From JAWKWH01 sp963669455 (GTDB lineage Bacteria > Pseudomonadota > Alphaproteobacteria > Rhizobiales > Rhizobiaceae), in NCBI GenBank assembly GCA_963669455.1, contig OY770026.1, positions 2,790,001 through 2,854,000 of the forward strand: DNA of 64,000 nt. Reading direction: 5' to 3'. This document shows, one piece after another, positions 36,393 through 44,873 of this stretch (position 1 is its first letter; every line of letters begins with the position of its first letter). Under the pieces are notes generated by a model. It searched no databases and was not told where the DNA came from. It saw nothing but the letters and a program-made list of their open reading frames with translations. Both the position numbers and the translations under genes were made by a program.

Positions 36393-36874
36393 GTCTTGCC
36401 GTCCCGCACCCGTTTGGCCACCCGGTCAAGGACGGCGTTGACCAGTTTAGGCTCCTCCACCTCGAAAAAGGCCCGGGCGATATCAACATATTCGCTGACG
36501 ATCACGGCGACTGGAACATCGCGCCGCTCCATCAATTCATAGGTGCCGGAGCGCAATATCGCCCGCAGCGTTGAATCGAGCCGCGACAATGGCCAGCCTT
36601 CCAATAGCGACTGGCGCACGACCGGGTCGATTTTCTTCTGGTTTTCGACAACGCCGGATAAAATGGCGCGAAACCATTGCGGGTCGGCCTGCCTGTATCG
36701 CGAGCCGTCAATTTCCTTGCCGAGCCGATGGGCTTCATATTCGGCGGTAATCTCCAAAAGACCGATACCGCCGACATCCATCTGATAAAGCGCCTGAACG
36801 GCGGCAAGCCTGGCCGCGCCGCGCTTATTTGCCTGGCGGGCCGGTTCGTCCGGCTTTCCGGAAGCCTCGTTCAT
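36389..36874 (-). CDS. nusB: Transcription antitermination factor NusB
   Basis: A 161-residue all-helical RNA-binding protein for rRNA antitermination with NusE. Core: RGAARLAAVQALYQMDVGG, then LSRLDSTLRAILRSGTYELM and VSEYVDIARAFF. It is joined by ATGA overlaps to ribH upstream and to the MFS gene downstream. Confidence 0.94.
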   Translation of the reverse strand: MNEASGKPDEPARQANKRGAARLAAVQALYQMDVGGIGLLEITAEYEAHRLGKEIDGSRYRQADPQWFRAILSGVVENQKKIDPVVRQSLLEGWPLSRLDSTLRAILRSGTYELMERRDVPVAVIVSEYVDIARAFFEVEEPKLVNAVLDRVAKRVRDGKT

Positions 36875-37314
36875 GAGGACAGGTTTTCGCGAAGTGTTAT
36901 CATGGAAAGGGCGGCACGGGCGGCAAAGCCACCCTTGTTGCTTTCGGTTTTACGTGCGCGGGCCCAGGCCTGATCGGAATTCTCCACGGTCAAAATGCCG
37001 TTGCCGATTGCCAGATCCCAGCCGATCGTCATGTCGGTGAGAGCACGGCAGGATTCATTTGCGACAAGCTCGAAATGATAGGTCTCGCCGCGAATGACGC
37101 AGCCAAGCGCGACATAGCCATCATAATCCTTCGCGCCATTTTCGGCAAAGGCGATGGCGGCTGGAATTTCGAGCGAACCGGGCACGGTGACAACGTCGTG
37201 GGTGGCGCCTGCATCAGCGATCGCCGACGATGCACCATCGAGCAAGGCGTCGCTCAGATCGTTGTAAAAGCGCGCTTCGACGATCAGGAGATGGGGTTTG
37301 TTATTCTTGGTCAT
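36871..37314 (-). CDS. ribH: 6,7-dimethyl-8-ribityllumazine synthase
   Basis: A 147-residue enzyme forming the riboflavin precursor ribityllumazine. Landmarks: VPGSLEIPAAI and GCVIRGETYHFELVANESC (catalytic His). It lacks the N-terminal extension of some icosahedral forms. The operon order ribD-ribE-ribH-nusB is conserved in alphaproteobacteria. The ribE-ribH gap shows no FMN riboswitch. Confidence 0.94.
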   Translation of the reverse strand: MTKNNKPHLLIVEARFYNDLSDALLDGASSAIADAGATHDVVTVPGSLEIPAAIAFAENGAKDYDGYVALGCVIRGETYHFELVANESCRALTDMTIGWDLAIGNGILTVENSDQAWARARKTESNKGGFAARAALSMITLRENLSS

Positions 37315-37365
37315 CGAGCTTTTCCGGACTGCTGCGGTGCAAAATTATGTAGCGTTATTGTCCCT

Positions 37366-37980
37366 CTAGGCTTCTTTGGCAGCTTCCGCAAGGCGGGCGG
37401 CGTAGCGCGCCATTGTGTCCACCTCAAGATTAACGAAATCGCCTTTCTTGCGCCCACCCCAGGTTGTCATTTCAAGCGAATGGCGGATCAGCAGCACGTC
37501 AAACCGGTTCCCCTTGACCCGGTTGACGGTAAGTGAGGTTCCATCCAGGGCGACTGAGCCTTTTTGCGCGATAAAGCAGCCGAATTCAGCCGGCGTTTCG
37601 AGGGTGAAGCGAACCGCATCGCCCTCTTCTTCAACCGCAACGATTTCGGCGATACCATCAACATGGCCGGAAACGATATGGCCGCCCAGTTCGTCGCCGA
37701 CCTTCAGCGCGCGTTCCAGATTGATTTGCGTGGCTTGCTTCCATGCGCCTGCGGTGGTGAGCCTTAGCGCCTCCTCCCATGCCTCTACCTCGAACCAACG
37801 ATCGTTGGAGCCGTCGCCCGGCAGCGCGACGACGGTGAGGCAGACGCCGGCGCAAGCAATTGATGCGCCGATGTCGATGGTCGTCGGATCGTAGGATGTC
37901 TCTACGCGAAACCGCGCGCCGCCTTCAAGCGCCGTCACGGCTGCAACTGTCCCGATGTCTGTCACGATGCCGGTAAACAT
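37366..37980 (-). CDS. ribE: Riboflavin synthase, alpha subunit
   Basis: A 204-residue protein with two lumazine-binding beta barrels: MFTGIVTDIGTV with GVCLTVV, and DELGGHIVSGHVDG with LDGTSLTVNRV. It dismutates two ribityllumazines to riboflavin. The start MFTGIV at 37980 is canonical and overlaps the ribD end by 19 nt; the open frame extends to 38004. Confidence 0.94.
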   Translation of the reverse strand: MFTGIVTDIGTVAAVTALEGGARFRVETSYDPTTIDIGASIACAGVCLTVVALPGDGSNDRWFEVEAWEEALRLTTAGAWKQATQINLERALKVGDELGGHIVSGHVDGIAEIVAVEEEGDAVRFTLETPAEFGCFIAQKGSVALDGTSLTVNRVKGNRFDVLLIRHSLEMTTWGGRKKGDFVNLEVDTMARYAARLAEAAKEA

Positions 37981-39101
37981 GAAAACCGCCCCTTTCTCAC
38001 CCATTCAGTACAACGGTCACCACCGAAAACATCGTCCCGCATCTGCGCAAAACCGTCCGGCACGTTTTGGGCGGTCACCGGTGAGGCGATGCCGCCGCCG
38101 CCAATCGTCATGGAGGCTGAAAATAACACGATACGATCGACGAGAGCTTCCGCCAACAGTGATTTGGCCAGCGCTGCGCCACCCTCGACAAGCACCGACA
38201 TGATGCCTTGGGCGGCCAGATCCTCGAACAGTTCCGGCAGCGCGACCCGGCCATCGTGGATCTCGGTGGCCAGTATGCGCACGCCAGCGGCGTTAAATTT
38301 CTGCCGCAGAGCCTCATCGCACCCCTGCCCGCCGGCAAGCCATGTCGGAATTTTCGCTGCACCCGTCACCAGATGGGCATCAGGCGTTAAAGCGCCGGCA
38401 CGACCGACAATGATGCGGATCGGCGAACGAGCTTCCAGACCCGGCAAACGGCAGGTGAGTTCCGGATTGTCGGCGCTGGCTGTATTGCTGCCTATCAGAA
38501 TGGCTTGCGTGCCGGCGCGCAACAGATGGGCATAGCGGCGCGCAACGGTCCCGGTAATCGCTACCTGCCCCTCACCGGATTTGCCGATCATGCCATCGGC
38601 GGAAACCGCAAGTTTCAAAATCACTTCCGGACGCTTGTTGACGGATCGAATCAAATAACCGGCCATCGCGTCTGCGGCCTCGCCGGCCAAAATGCCCTCG
38701 GTGACCTTGATGCCCGCATTGCGCAGAATTGCATAGCCGCGGCCCGACACCCGGTCATCGGGATCGGCGGCGGCACCGACAACCCGGGCAATGCCGGCTG
38801 AAACCAGCGCGTCAGCACATGGCGGTGTGCGGCCATGATGGGCACAGGGTTCAAGTGTCACATAGGCGGTAGCCCCCCTCGCCCGGTCACCCGCCTTAGC
38901 AAGGGCTACCGGTTCGGCATGCGGCCTGCCGCCCGGCGCGGTCACTCCACGGCCGACTATGACGCCATCGTCATCAACGATCAGCGTGGCAACGGACGGG
39001 TTGGTCCCGGTCCGGCCGGCATGGCGGCGTGAATACCGGATCGCGGCGGCCATGAAACGTTCGTCCCAGCTAATCTGATCCGCTTTTTTCAAGCCGGACA
39101 T
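37962..39101 (-). CDS. ribD: Bifunctional riboflavin deaminase/reductase
   Basis: A 379-residue fusion. The N-terminal deaminase has zinc ligands in HAEPVAL and EPCAHHGRTPPC; the C-terminal reductase runs from about 150 (PEVILKLAVSADGMIGK) to the end, with VEGGAALAKSLL. It performs two early steps of riboflavin synthesis. It lies 5 nt after nrdR, so it is co-transcribed with that gene. Confidence 0.94.
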   Translation of the reverse strand: MSGLKKADQISWDERFMAAAIRYSRRHAGRTGTNPSVATLIVDDDGVIVGRGVTAPGGRPHAEPVALAKAGDRARGATAYVTLEPCAHHGRTPPCADALVSAGIARVVGAAADPDDRVSGRGYAILRNAGIKVTEGILAGEAADAMAGYLIRSVNKRPEVILKLAVSADGMIGKSGEGQVAITGTVARRYAHLLRAGTQAILIGSNTASADNPELTCRLPGLEARSPIRIIVGRAGALTPDAHLVTGAAKIPTWLAGGQGCDEALRQKFNAAGVRILATEIHDGRVALPELFEDLAAQGIMSVLVEGGAALAKSLLAEALVDRIVLFSASMTIGGGGIASPVTAQNVPDGFAQMRDDVFGGDRCTEWVRKGRFSCLPAS

Positions 39102-39106
39102 GGCGG

Positions 39107-39559
39107 TTACTCGCCGTCCAGTTCGCCGAGCACGTCGCGAAAATCCTGCGGATCACGGAAATTCCGGTAAACCGAGGCAAAGCGGACATAGGCCACATCG
39201 TCGATGGATTTCAGCGCATCCATCACCAGCCTGCCGATTTCGTCGGAAGGGATTTCCGTTTCGCCAGAGCTTTCCAACTGCCGGACGATGCCGGATACGG
39301 CCCGGTCAATGCGGTCCGGTTCGACATTGCGCTTGCGCAGTGCGATATCGAAAGACCGGATCAGCTTGTTGCGGTCAAAGGGCACCTTGCGACCGGTTTT
39401 CTTGACGACGACCAGATCACGCAGTTGAACACGTTCGAATGTGGTAAAACGCCCGCCGCAATCCGGACAGACCCGCCTGCGCCGGATGGCAATGCCATCT
39501 TCGGCAGGTCTGGAATCCTTCACCTGGGTGTCGTCCGATTGGCAATACGGGCATTTCAT
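39107..39559 (-). CDS. nrdR: NrdR ribonucleotide reductase repressor
   Basis: A 150-residue repressor with an N-terminal zinc ribbon (MKCPYCQSDDTQVKDSR and CPDCGGRFTTFER) and an ATP-cone (VVVKKTGRKVPFDRNKL). It senses ATP/dATP and represses reductase genes. It is between glyA (41 nt) and ribD. Confidence 0.96.
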   Translation of the reverse strand: MKCPYCQSDDTQVKDSRPAEDGIAIRRRRVCPDCGGRFTTFERVQLRDLVVVKKTGRKVPFDRNKLIRSFDIALRKRNVEPDRIDRAVSGIVRQLESSGETEIPSDEIGRLVMDALKSIDDVAYVRFASVYRNFRDPQDFRDVLGELDGE

Positions 39560-39600
39560 CTGGCATTTCCGTCATTCGATTCGCGAATACGGGGTATGCC

Positions 39601-40896
39601 TTACCCCAAATAGCCATACATCGGAAAGCGTGCGGTGAGCTTTTGAACCTTGTCTCTTACGGCGGTTTCGACGGCGGCGTTGCCTTCGTCGGAATTGGCC
39701 GCCTTCAGGCCATCGAGCACTTCACCAATCAGATCGCCGATTTCACGGAACTCCGCCTCGCCAAAGCCGCGGCTGGTGCCGGCCGGTGTTCCAAGCCTGA
39801 CGCCGGAGGTGACAAACGGCTTTTCGGGATCAAACGGGATGCCGTTTTTGTTGCAGGTGATATGCGCGCGGCCAAGAGCGGCTTCGGCGCGTTTGCCGGT
39901 GGCATTTTTTGGCCTGAGATCGACCAGCATCAGGTGGTTGTCGGTGCCGCCCGATACGATATCAAGGCCCGCCCCCTTCAGGCTTGCGGCCAGCGCCTTG
40001 GCATTGGCGGCCACATTTTGCGCATATTGTATAAAATCCGGCTGCAGCGCCTCGCCGAAGGCGACGGCCTTGGCTGCGATCACATGCATCAATGGTCCGC
40101 CCTGCAGGCCAGGGAATACCGCCGAATTGATTTTCTTGGCAATCGCCTCGTCATTGCTCAAGATCAGGCCACCGCGGGGGCCGCGCAGTGATTTGTGCGT
40201 CGTCGATGTCACGACATGGGCGTGGGGAACAGGAGACGGGTGAACGCCGGCGGCAACCAGGCCGGCGATATGGGCCATATCCACCATCAGATAGGCGCCG
40301 ACAGAATCGGCAATCTCGCGGAACCGCTTCCAGTCCCAGATGCGCGAATAGGCCGTTCCACCGGCAATGATCAGTTTCGGCTTGTGGGCTTCGGCCTTGG
40401 CGGCGACATCATCCATATCAAGCAGATGGTTGTCCTCGCGAACACCGTAGGAGACGACGTTGAACCATTTTCCCGACATGTTGACGGGCGAACCATGGGT
40501 CAAATGCCCGCCGGAATTTAGGTCAAGGCCCATAAATGTGTCGCCCAGCTGCAACAGCGCCAGAAATGCCGCCTGATTCATCTGGCTGCCGGAATTGGGC
40601 TGTACGTTGGCGAAATTGCTTCCGAACAGTTTTTTGGCGCGTTCGATCGCAAGTGTCTCTGCCACGTCGACAAACTGACAGCCGCCATAATAGCGTTTGC
40701 CCGGATAGCCTTCCGCATATTTGTTGGTCATCACCGAGCCTTGCGCTTCCAGCACGGCCCGCGAAACGATGTTTTCAGACGCAATCAGCTCGATTTCATC
40801 GCGCTGGCGGCCCAATTCGTTGCGAATGGCGTTAAAAACGTCAGCATCGGCCTGTTCGAGCGGCCTGTTGAAGAAAGTATCGAGATCGGCGGTCAT
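39601..40896 (-). CDS. glyA: Serine hydroxymethyltransferase
   Basis: A 431-residue PLP enzyme interconverting serine and glycine with tetrahydrofolate. Marks: IELIASENIVSRAVLEAQGS, YYGGCQFVD and the PLP Lys in VTSTTHKSLRGPRGG. ATG 40896 with AGGGATAT upstream is used; the frame is open to 40953. No glycine riboswitch is seen in its 94-nt leader. Confidence 0.96.
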   Translation of the reverse strand: MTADLDTFFNRPLEQADADVFNAIRNELGRQRDEIELIASENIVSRAVLEAQGSVMTNKYAEGYPGKRYYGGCQFVDVAETLAIERAKKLFGSNFANVQPNSGSQMNQAAFLALLQLGDTFMGLDLNSGGHLTHGSPVNMSGKWFNVVSYGVREDNHLLDMDDVAAKAEAHKPKLIIAGGTAYSRIWDWKRFREIADSVGAYLMVDMAHIAGLVAAGVHPSPVPHAHVVTSTTHKSLRGPRGGLILSNDEAIAKKINSAVFPGLQGGPLMHVIAAKAVAFGEALQPDFIQYAQNVAANAKALAASLKGAGLDIVSGGTDNHLMLVDLRPKNATGKRAEAALGRAHITCNKNGIPFDPEKPFVTSGVRLGTPAGTSRGFGEAEFREIGDLIGEVLDGLKAANSDEGNAAVETAVRDKVQKLTARFPMYGYLG

Positions 40897-40990
40897 TGCT
40901 AATATCCCTGAACAGCGGAGGTTAAAGAACGCGGCCTCTAACACAGTTGCCAAAACACTGCCAAGGACGCAATGACGCAGCCCTTCCGGG

Positions 40991-41025
40991 CAAAGAAAAA
41001 GCCACCCGAAATGGTGGGTGGCTTT
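40991..41025 (-). terminator. Rho-independent terminator of the L,D-transpeptidase gene
   Basis: GCCACCC (41001-41007) and GGGTGGC (41016-41022), extended by AAA/TTT pairs, form a stem read on the minus strand and followed by TTTTTCTTTG. It lies between the ldt stop and glyA. Confidence 0.87.
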
Positions 41026-41046
41026 ATCGACCTAATTGTACCTGAT

Positions 41047-42297
41047 TTATAGGGCTGTCGAAATCTGTAGTTCGTCAACTCCGTCACGGCGATAAATGTC
41101 GTCGCGGAAGTGAACAACGGCGTCATTGGTCGACCAGGCTGAAACATATGTCAAATAAATCGGCACCGGACTGGCCAGAGGAACGGGAACACTCTCGCCT
41201 ACCTTGATCGCCTGCTCAAACCGGGCGCGGTCCCAACCCTCGGTGTCGTGCAAAAGCCATGTCACGAGATCGCGAACATTTTGCACCCGGACACAGCCTG
41301 ATGATTCAAAGCGCAGCAGTTTGGAAAAGAGGCTTTGCTGCGGGGTGTCGTGCAGGTAAACCGCATGCGGGTTGGGGAAATTGATCTTGACCGACGCCAT
41401 GGCGTTGATCTTGCCCGGATCCTGGCGGAAGCGCAGGTTGACCGCTTCTTCGGTCGACCAGTCGACCGCTGACGGATCAACTTCATCGCCATTGGGGGCA
41501 TAAAGCCGAATATTGTTGCGAGTAAGATAGGTCGGATCCTTGCGCATCAGCGGAATGATGTCGCGCCTGACAATCGACACCGGTGCGTTCCAGTAGGGAT
41601 TGACGATGACTTCGTTGATCTTTGAATTGAGGATCGGTGTCTGGCGGTCGGTCTTGCCGACAATGGCGGTGTGGCGCTGGGAAACCCGTCCCCCCTCGAC
41701 CGCCTCGATCTGTGCAGCGGGAATATTGACCATCACATAGCGATTGCCCAGGAAACCCGACATGGATCTCAACCGTACCAGATTGGTCTCCAACTGCCCG
41801 AGCCTTACCGGTGCAGATACATTCATCGCCGCGTAGGAATAGCGGCCCATCACGCCATCAGACGGCAAGCCATGACGGGTCTGAAAGCGCTTTACCGCCG
41901 CATCCACATAGGTGTCATAGGACTGGGAGATACCAGCCCTGCGGGACAAATCATTGGAGATCATCAACCGCTTGCGCAAAATTTCGACGGCGGGATCATA
42001 GACGCCAAGCCGCATTTTCTTTGCGGCAGGGACAACCGGCCAGCCGCCGCTGTTGACGATGTTGATATAGCTCTGGATCGCCTGTTCGATATAACCAACG
42101 GTCTCCGGGCTGAAAATCGGAAGGTTTGAGGCAACCTTTTTGCTGCCTGCCCGGGCGTCGAACTGGTCGTCCCAGTTGCCGCGATCAGGCGAATTGATCA
42201 GATTGCCGATCAGATCACGGGCATGAGCGGTGCCGGTCGCCGACGCTGCTGCAAAGGCTCCGGCTGCTGCCAAGAATTCTCTTCTGTTCTTTTTCAT
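41047..42297 (-). CDS. L,D-transpeptidase (YkuD domain) with Tat signal
   Basis: A 416-residue periplasmic enzyme that makes 3-3 peptidoglycan cross-links or attaches lipoproteins. It starts MKKNRREFLAAAGAFAAASA, a twin-arginine signal. A peptidoglycan-binding segment (VKRFQTRHGLPSDGVMG) is near 160; the YkuD domain ends in the catalytic Cys motif SSGCVRVQNVRDLV. It corresponds to the LdtP gene beside LdtR in Rhizobiales. The 301-nt leader holds a candidate operator. Confidence 0.92.
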   Translation of the reverse strand: MKKNRREFLAAAGAFAAASATGTAHARDLIGNLINSPDRGNWDDQFDARAGSKKVASNLPIFSPETVGYIEQAIQSYINIVNSGGWPVVPAAKKMRLGVYDPAVEILRKRLMISNDLSRRAGISQSYDTYVDAAVKRFQTRHGLPSDGVMGRYSYAAMNVSAPVRLGQLETNLVRLRSMSGFLGNRYVMVNIPAAQIEAVEGGRVSQRHTAIVGKTDRQTPILNSKINEVIVNPYWNAPVSIVRRDIIPLMRKDPTYLTRNNIRLYAPNGDEVDPSAVDWSTEEAVNLRFRQDPGKINAMASVKINFPNPHAVYLHDTPQQSLFSKLLRFESSGCVRVQNVRDLVTWLLHDTEGWDRARFEQAIKVGESVPVPLASPVPIYLTYVSAWSTNDAVVHFRDDIYRRDGVDELQISTAL

Positions 42298-42316
42298 TTC
42301 TTATCCGGTCATCTTA

Positions 42317-42339
42317 ATTCGACCCAAGTCAAGTCGAAT
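42317..42339. promoter_or_regulatory. Candidate LdtR operator upstream of the L,D-transpeptidase gene
   Basis: ATTCGAC-N9-GTCGAAT is a perfect 7-bp inverted repeat 20-42 nt before the ATG. The words TCGAATGCA and ATTCGACTT from this site recur in the ldtR leader. The rest of the 42298-42598 gap shows nothing I can name. Confidence 0.55.
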
Positions 42340-42598
42340 GCAAAGTCCCCTCAACCCAATATGGTTGTCGAAAGTATAATCAGCAATGTTAACAAACAGC
42401 GAATCACGATTGCATGAAGCGCCTTTTGCCTCCGTTTTCCCGACTATTGCACCCGTCTGACACCCGATTGAGGCAGCATGGTGACGGGCAGGTGTCCGGC
42501 AAATGGCCGCCAGAACGAAAAAGGACGGGCCTGGCGACGCAGACCCATCCTGATTGTCTTTGTTCGATGCGCAAATTCCTCTGCGCAAAACTGAGCGG

Positions 42599-43114
42599 CT
42601 ACATCCGGTAGGCGATCGTATCGTTCCAGAACCGGTCAAGGCGTTGCAGCGCCTTGTTCATTTGCGCAAATTCGTCAACATTGATGCCGCCGACCTGTTC
42701 GATCGAACCGATGTGGCGTTCGTATAGTCCTGCGACCGTCTGGGCGACTTCCTGTCCCTTCTCGGTCAGGCTGATACGAACGGAACGGCGGTCCACCCTG
42801 GAACGCTGGTGATTGATGAATTCCAGATCAACCAGCTTCTTCAGATTGTAGGAGACATTCGATCCCAGATAATAGCCGCGCGAGCGCAATTCGCCTGCGG
42901 TCAGCTCGGCATTGCCGATATTAAACAGCAGCAGGGCCTGAATGGCGTTGATATCAGACCGGCCATTGCGATCGAATTCATCCTTGATAACGTCCTGAAG
43001 ACGGCGGTGCAGCCGTTCGACAAGCTGTAGTGATTCAAGATAAAGCGCGCGTATAGACGCTCGCTTCTCTTCTGCATCGGCCGGCTGTGCCCCGGCAGGC
43101 TGTGCAATCATCAT
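42599..43114 (-). CDS. ldtR: LdtR-type MarR family regulator
   Basis: A 171-residue winged-helix regulator. The MarR core is at about 50-130: INAIQALLLFNIGNAELTAG, the recognition segment SRGYYLGSNVSYNLKKL, and wing RSRVDRRSVRISLTEKG. Its place one gene upstream of an L,D-transpeptidase matches LdtR of Sinorhizobium and Liberibacter, which activates that gene and responds to osmotic stress. ATG 43114 with GAGG is the start; the frame is open to 43171. Confidence 0.85.
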   Translation of the reverse strand: MMIAQPAGAQPADAEEKRASIRALYLESLQLVERLHRRLQDVIKDEFDRNGRSDINAIQALLLFNIGNAELTAGELRSRGYYLGSNVSYNLKKLVDLEFINHQRSRVDRRSVRISLTEKGQEVAQTVAGLYERHIGSIEQVGGINVDEFAQMNKALQRLDRFWNDTIAYRM

Positions 43115-43175
43115 TTGGTGCCTCTTGTTCAACGCCGGTGGTTGTTTTTTTATCCCCACCATGACAGGCACAATA

Positions 43176-43200
43176 TCGAATGCATCTAAAATTCGACTTA
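43176..43200. promoter_or_regulatory. Everted repeat in the ldtR leader, matching the ldt site
   Basis: TCGAAT-N9-ATTCGA lies 62-86 nt before the ldtR ATG. It contains TCGAATGCA (43176-43184) and ATTCGACTT (43191-43199), the same words as upstream of the L,D-transpeptidase gene. This suggests autoregulation by LdtR. Confidence 0.5.
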
Positions 43201-43259
43201 AACACCAGGCTTAACAAGAGCTTACGGTAAGCCAGATGTTGCAAACGGCTAATTTTTTG

Positions 43260-43682
43260 TTAACGTCGGACTTTGCGTTTTTCCAGAATAATCACGATCC
43301 GAAACGTGCAATAGATCGCGGCGACCATCGCGTGCGAGACCACGACCGCCAGGCGCGCTCCGAACAATTCGGGAAAGCCGGCATACATAATTGCCTCGAC
43401 GATAGCGCAGCAAAACCACAACACAGGTCCCCACGACGCGGTGCTCCACAACCCAACCGCGGCGAAGGGAAACAGTACCGCCAGCGAAACCGCGGCCACG
43501 CGCCAATAGACCGGCATCAGATCAAAGCGCCAGAAATCGCCTTCATAATAGCCGATCAGGCGCACCCAGTAGAGTGCACCAAACAACAGACAGTAGGCGG
43601 CAATAACGCGATGAAACCAAACGAACGAGACCTCGGTGATGCCCGGTTTCAGCGTTGTTTCGTCGATATTGCCATTGATCAT
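43260..43682 (-). CDS. DUF6163 family membrane protein
   Basis: A 140-residue protein with four hydrophobic helices (FHRVIAAYCLLFGALYWV, VAAVSLAVLFPFAAVGLW, VLWFCCAIVEAIMYAG, VVSHAMVAAIYCTFRIVI). This is a conserved Rhizobiales protein of unknown role. It starts as ATGA over the stop of the upstream hydrolase gene, so it is co-translated. Confidence 0.72.
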   Translation of the reverse strand: MINGNIDETTLKPGITEVSFVWFHRVIAAYCLLFGALYWVRLIGYYEGDFWRFDLMPVYWRVAAVSLAVLFPFAAVGLWSTASWGPVLWFCCAIVEAIMYAGFPELFGARLAVVVSHAMVAAIYCTFRIVIILEKRKVRR

Positions 43683-44752
43683 GCCGCACCTGCCCGACCG
43701 GCGTCCAATTCCAGCTCTTCTTGACCGAGAGATGCAAAATAGGAATCGATATCCGTCTGCTCAACCTGTTCGAGTAATGCCGGCTGCCAGCGGGGTGCGC
43801 CATCCCTGTCGATGACAGCGGCACGGATACCTTCGTAAAAATCCTGCGCTTTCAGCATCCGGCTGACGATCCGGTATTCCATGGCCATGCATTGGCGCAT
43901 CGAAAGCTGCGCGCCTGCTCTGATCTGCCTGAATGCCACGTTGAGGCTAGTGGGCGATGCTTTTGACAGTCGGGCCAGTGTTTCGGCGGCGAAAGTGTCT
44001 TCGGCATCGGCACGGGTTTGCAGTTCGCCGGTCAGATCGGCAAGCGTCGTTGCCGAGAACAGATCACCAATCAGGGCAATCGCTGCATCATCGATTTCTC
44101 TTGGCGGCGTTTCACTATACCGGGCCAGAACCGTTTCGACATTATCGGCCTGGCTCAAATCGGCCATCAATGCATCGAGGCGCACGGCGCGCACGGCGTG
44201 GGTGGCAAGGCCGCACCAAAGACCGTCACCCCAGCCAAACCTGCTTCCCGTCAGGCCAAGCCAAAGGCCCATACCCGACGGCAATCGCGGCAGAAAGTGG
44301 CTGCCACCGACATCGGGAAAGAAACCGATGGTCACCTCGGGCATCGCAAAACGGGCGTTTTCAGTGAAAACCCGGTGGCTGCCATGGATTGACACCCCGA
44401 CACCGCCACCCATCACAATTCCGTCGATCAGGGCGATATAGGGTTTGGGATAGGATTCAATACGCGCATTGAGCCGGTACTCATCGGCGAAAAAATCATA
44501 AAGCGGCGAACCTTCAAGCCCGGCACGGTAGATGGCCTGAATATCGCCGCCTGCACAAAACGCCCTGCCCTTTGCCCGTATCACAATCGTTTTGACGCTG
44601 TCATCGCCCTCCCAGGCGCTGAGTGCAGCCATAATTGCGCGCACCATATCGTGGGTCAGCGCGTTGAGCGCATCGGGTCTGGCGAGCGTGATCACGCCCA
44701 TGCAGCCCTGCTGCGCGAACAAAACCCCGGCTGTGGCGCCAAAATCGCTCAT
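43679..44752 (-). CDS. 3-hydroxyisobutyryl-CoA hydrolase-like crotonase
   Basis: A 357-residue crotonase-fold enzyme, long as in HIBCH of valine breakdown. Oxyanion loop AFCAGGDIQAIY; second loop GIVMGGGVGVSIHGSHRV; catalytic Glu in FAMPEVTIGFFPDVGGS, as in HIBCH. A C-terminal extension (about 250-357) is also typical. ATG 44752 (MSDFGAT) is used; the frame is open to 44812. It is divergent from hemB. Confidence 0.87.
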   Translation of the reverse strand: MSDFGATAGVLFAQQGCMGVITLARPDALNALTHDMVRAIMAALSAWEGDDSVKTIVIRAKGRAFCAGGDIQAIYRAGLEGSPLYDFFADEYRLNARIESYPKPYIALIDGIVMGGGVGVSIHGSHRVFTENARFAMPEVTIGFFPDVGGSHFLPRLPSGMGLWLGLTGSRFGWGDGLWCGLATHAVRAVRLDALMADLSQADNVETVLARYSETPPREIDDAAIALIGDLFSATTLADLTGELQTRADAEDTFAAETLARLSKASPTSLNVAFRQIRAGAQLSMRQCMAMEYRIVSRMLKAQDFYEGIRAAVIDRDGAPRWQPALLEQVEQTDIDSYFASLGQEELELDAGRAGAA

Positions 44753-44873
44753 TGAACCTATTCTTTCAAACTTGCGAGAATGAGAACTACGGAGCCGCAC
44801 GGGCCGCGTCAATGAGGGCTTTGTGCCAATCCAAAGCGCATGTTAAAAAGCCGCTCTATTCAGGAGAAGCCAG

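Noticed and set aside
40897..40990. Glycine riboswitch before glyA
   Set aside because: The leader is too short and lacks the paired aptamer motifs.
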